The notes under the pieces: model-generated | Told to the model about the DNA's origin: nothing | Seen by the model: only the letters and a program-made list of their open reading frames with translations | The model's database searches: none | Program-made: the position numbers and the translations under genes | From: Euborellia annulipes | Lineage: Eukaryota; Arthropoda; Insecta; Dermaptera; Anisolabididae | DNA: 64,000 nucleotides | Assembly (NCBI GenBank): GCA_023213315.1 | Contig: JAKCPI010015361.1 | Location: 1 to 64,000, forward strand | Reading direction: 5' to 3' | Shown here: one piece after another, positions 62,824 through 64,000 of the stretch | Position numbering within the stretch: position 1 is the first letter of the stretch | Layout: the number at the start of each line of letters is the position of its first letter

Positions 62824-63428
62824 GAGTTTCTTAGCCAGGGGCCCGAGAAAGCATTTTAAAGGGTGCGAATCGATTTATAGAAATCTATCTATAAAATTTT
62901 ATCATTTTAGGATTTGAAGGACATTGCAGCCAGGAAATTAAATAAAAATTTTTATTTAATTTTTTATTCGCCGACTTTTCGGTCACCAACTCTGATGAAA
63001 GAGCAGATTTTGTTAAATATACACGAACTTCGGTATTTTAATATCCATTGTAATCATGTACAATTTCATTTCTCTTTAATATGTAGAAAAAATTATTACC
63101 AAACTTTTTAGTTTAGTAATAATTTTTTGTACATATCTAAGAAAAAGAAATTATAAATTGATTTCAATGGCTATTAAAATACTTAAGTTTGTGTATATTT
63201 AACAATATTTACCCTGATAAAGGTCGTGATTGGCGGCCAAAACGTCGGCGAATAAAAAATTAAATAAAAATTTTTATTTAATTTCCTGGCTACAACGACC
63301 TTCGAATCCTGATTTCACAGCCATAAAAAAATTTATGTTAATAATTTTAATTTCTTTACCCGTCAGGGGGGTCTGTATATTTTGAGACTTCAATGGGTGC
63401 CGATTACTGAAAAGGTTAAGAACCGCTG
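62824..63428. mobile_element. Old hAT-type element with nested inverted repeat
   Basis: Left end GAGTTTCTTAGCCAGGGGCC and right end AAAAGGTTAAGAACCGCTG are decayed versions of a CAGCGGTTCTTAACC-type hAT terminus. GCCTAAAA (62816-62823) and CCCTAAAA (63429-63436) are an aged 8-bp duplication (7 of 8). Interior hAT-like words GGGTGCGAATCG (62861) and GGGTGCCGATTACTG (63395). Most of its length is the 402-bp palindrome inserted at 62909-63310. Confidence 0.7.
62909..63310. mobile_element. 402-bp palindromic foldback element
   Basis: The whole segment is one inverted repeat: AGGATTTGAAGGACATTGCA ... GGAAATTAAATAAAAATTTT on the left is mirrored by AATTAAATAAAAATTTTTAT and TTTCCTGGCTACAACGACCT, CGAATCCT on the right, centred at about 63107 on AAACTTTTTAGTTT (63101-63114). 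The arms are about 190 bp. Each holds a CTGATRAA...GAAAA/CAAAACGTC motif; the right-arm one (63211-63252) is ACCCTGATAAAGGTCGTGAT then TGGCGGCCAAAACGTCGG, where GGTC pairs with GGCC. AT-rich outer arms contain a self-complementary TAAATAAAAATTTTTATTTA. Confidence 0.8.
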
Positions 63429-63436
63429 CCCTAAAA

Positions 63437-64000
63437 TTTAATTAATTAATTTTTAACGAACCCCGTTTGTTATTGTAATATATAATTGTGTCCGAAAAAA
63501 TTTTGATTTCATATTCGTTAAAATTAGTCATATAAATTTGATTTTTGTTTTTCATTAAGTGGAATAATTTTTGAGATATTTGACTTTAAATTTTTGTTCA
63601 AATTTTTTTTTTTAAACTTTATAATATATTAGGATTGTTTTTTATAGTAATATTCAAAAAATCAATTAATTAATATTTACTAAATCAAACATCAGAAAAA
63701 GATACTGTAGATGCCTTGTAAATAATCAATTTTCACATATGATGCAATGCATCACACGTGAGCTATTTCAATGACAAATTTAAATTATAATATTTTTAAC
63801 GCATTGAATCTCTGATTCACAGTTAAAGAATTAGGTAGGAGGGGTTGAGGGTTCACATTCCTTACCAGACAAAAAATTTATTTCCCTTGAATTCTCTACA
63901 TTCATAAAGTGAAGAAAATAATTTGAAATAAATAAGAATGGGGTCTAAAATACTCTAAAAATATTGTATTTGTTTGGACCTAGCCACCGGGGACTTGTGC
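63437..64000. other. AT-rich sequence to the window end, no gene seen
   Basis: CCTAGCCACCGGGGACTTGT at the very end might open a new GC-richer feature that is cut by the window. Confidence 0.4.

Overview
The window reads as AT-rich (by eye about 70% A+T), non-coding DNA from an animal nuclear genome. The evidence is the lack of long ORFs, many tRNA-derived SINEs, many short inverted-repeat DNA transposons with clean target-site duplications, splice-site-like junctions, and one arthropod-style core promoter (CCAAT, TATA-like, TCAGT initiator). A repeat-rich arthropod such as a crustacean or copepod is the best guess. That is an inference from composition and style, not from a recognised gene. 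No complete protein-coding gene is visible. The short ORFs mostly lie inside repeats or have no protein-like character.

Gene-related signals are few. (1) A CpG-rich, NRF1-like promoter with a probable untranslated first exon at the left edge (about 490-756, + strand), ending in a splice donor. (2) A 51-bp internal-exon candidate at 56353-56403. (3) A promoter plus first coding exon at 58628-58831, in which a signal-peptide-like start of 19 codons ends in a phase-1 donor. Between them are isolated, less AT-rich, apparently single-copy islands (11.6, 24.0, 30.0, 34.2, 42.9, 45.7, 51.2, 52.8, 53.9 and 59.8 kb) that could be regulatory elements or unrecognised exons. The window may be long-intron or intergenic DNA of a developmental locus.

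Most of the remaining identifiable sequence is repeats. The main families are: (a) 'HP', an unclassified element of about 665 bp with a hairpin at each end, with three or four near-full copies and many fragments on both strands; (b) a tRNA-derived SINE of about 265-295 bp with A and B boxes, a palindromic body and a GTGTGAATG tail, with about ten copies, several with 11-13 bp duplications; (c) hAT-type non-autonomous elements with 8-bp duplications at 11.1, 12.7, 15.9-17.0, 32.2, 40.0, 47.1, 60.9 and 62.8-63.4 kb, one of which carries an 11-unit minisatellite of about 80 bp; (d) TA-flanked elements built from AATATTGC words at 31.4 and 38.2 kb; (e) several long inverted-repeat elements.

The repeats are nested, so relative ages can be read: SINEs and hAT MITEs lie inside HP copies, a hAT MITE lies inside a SINE, and a SINE lies in the arm of a long-inverted-repeat element. 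Two signals stand out. The 12.7/32.2/40.0/46.4-kb MITE family carries the right arm of the HP terminal hairpin internally. And CTGATG...GAAA(C) motifs, resembling hammerhead-ribozyme cores, recur in or beside several inverted-repeat elements.
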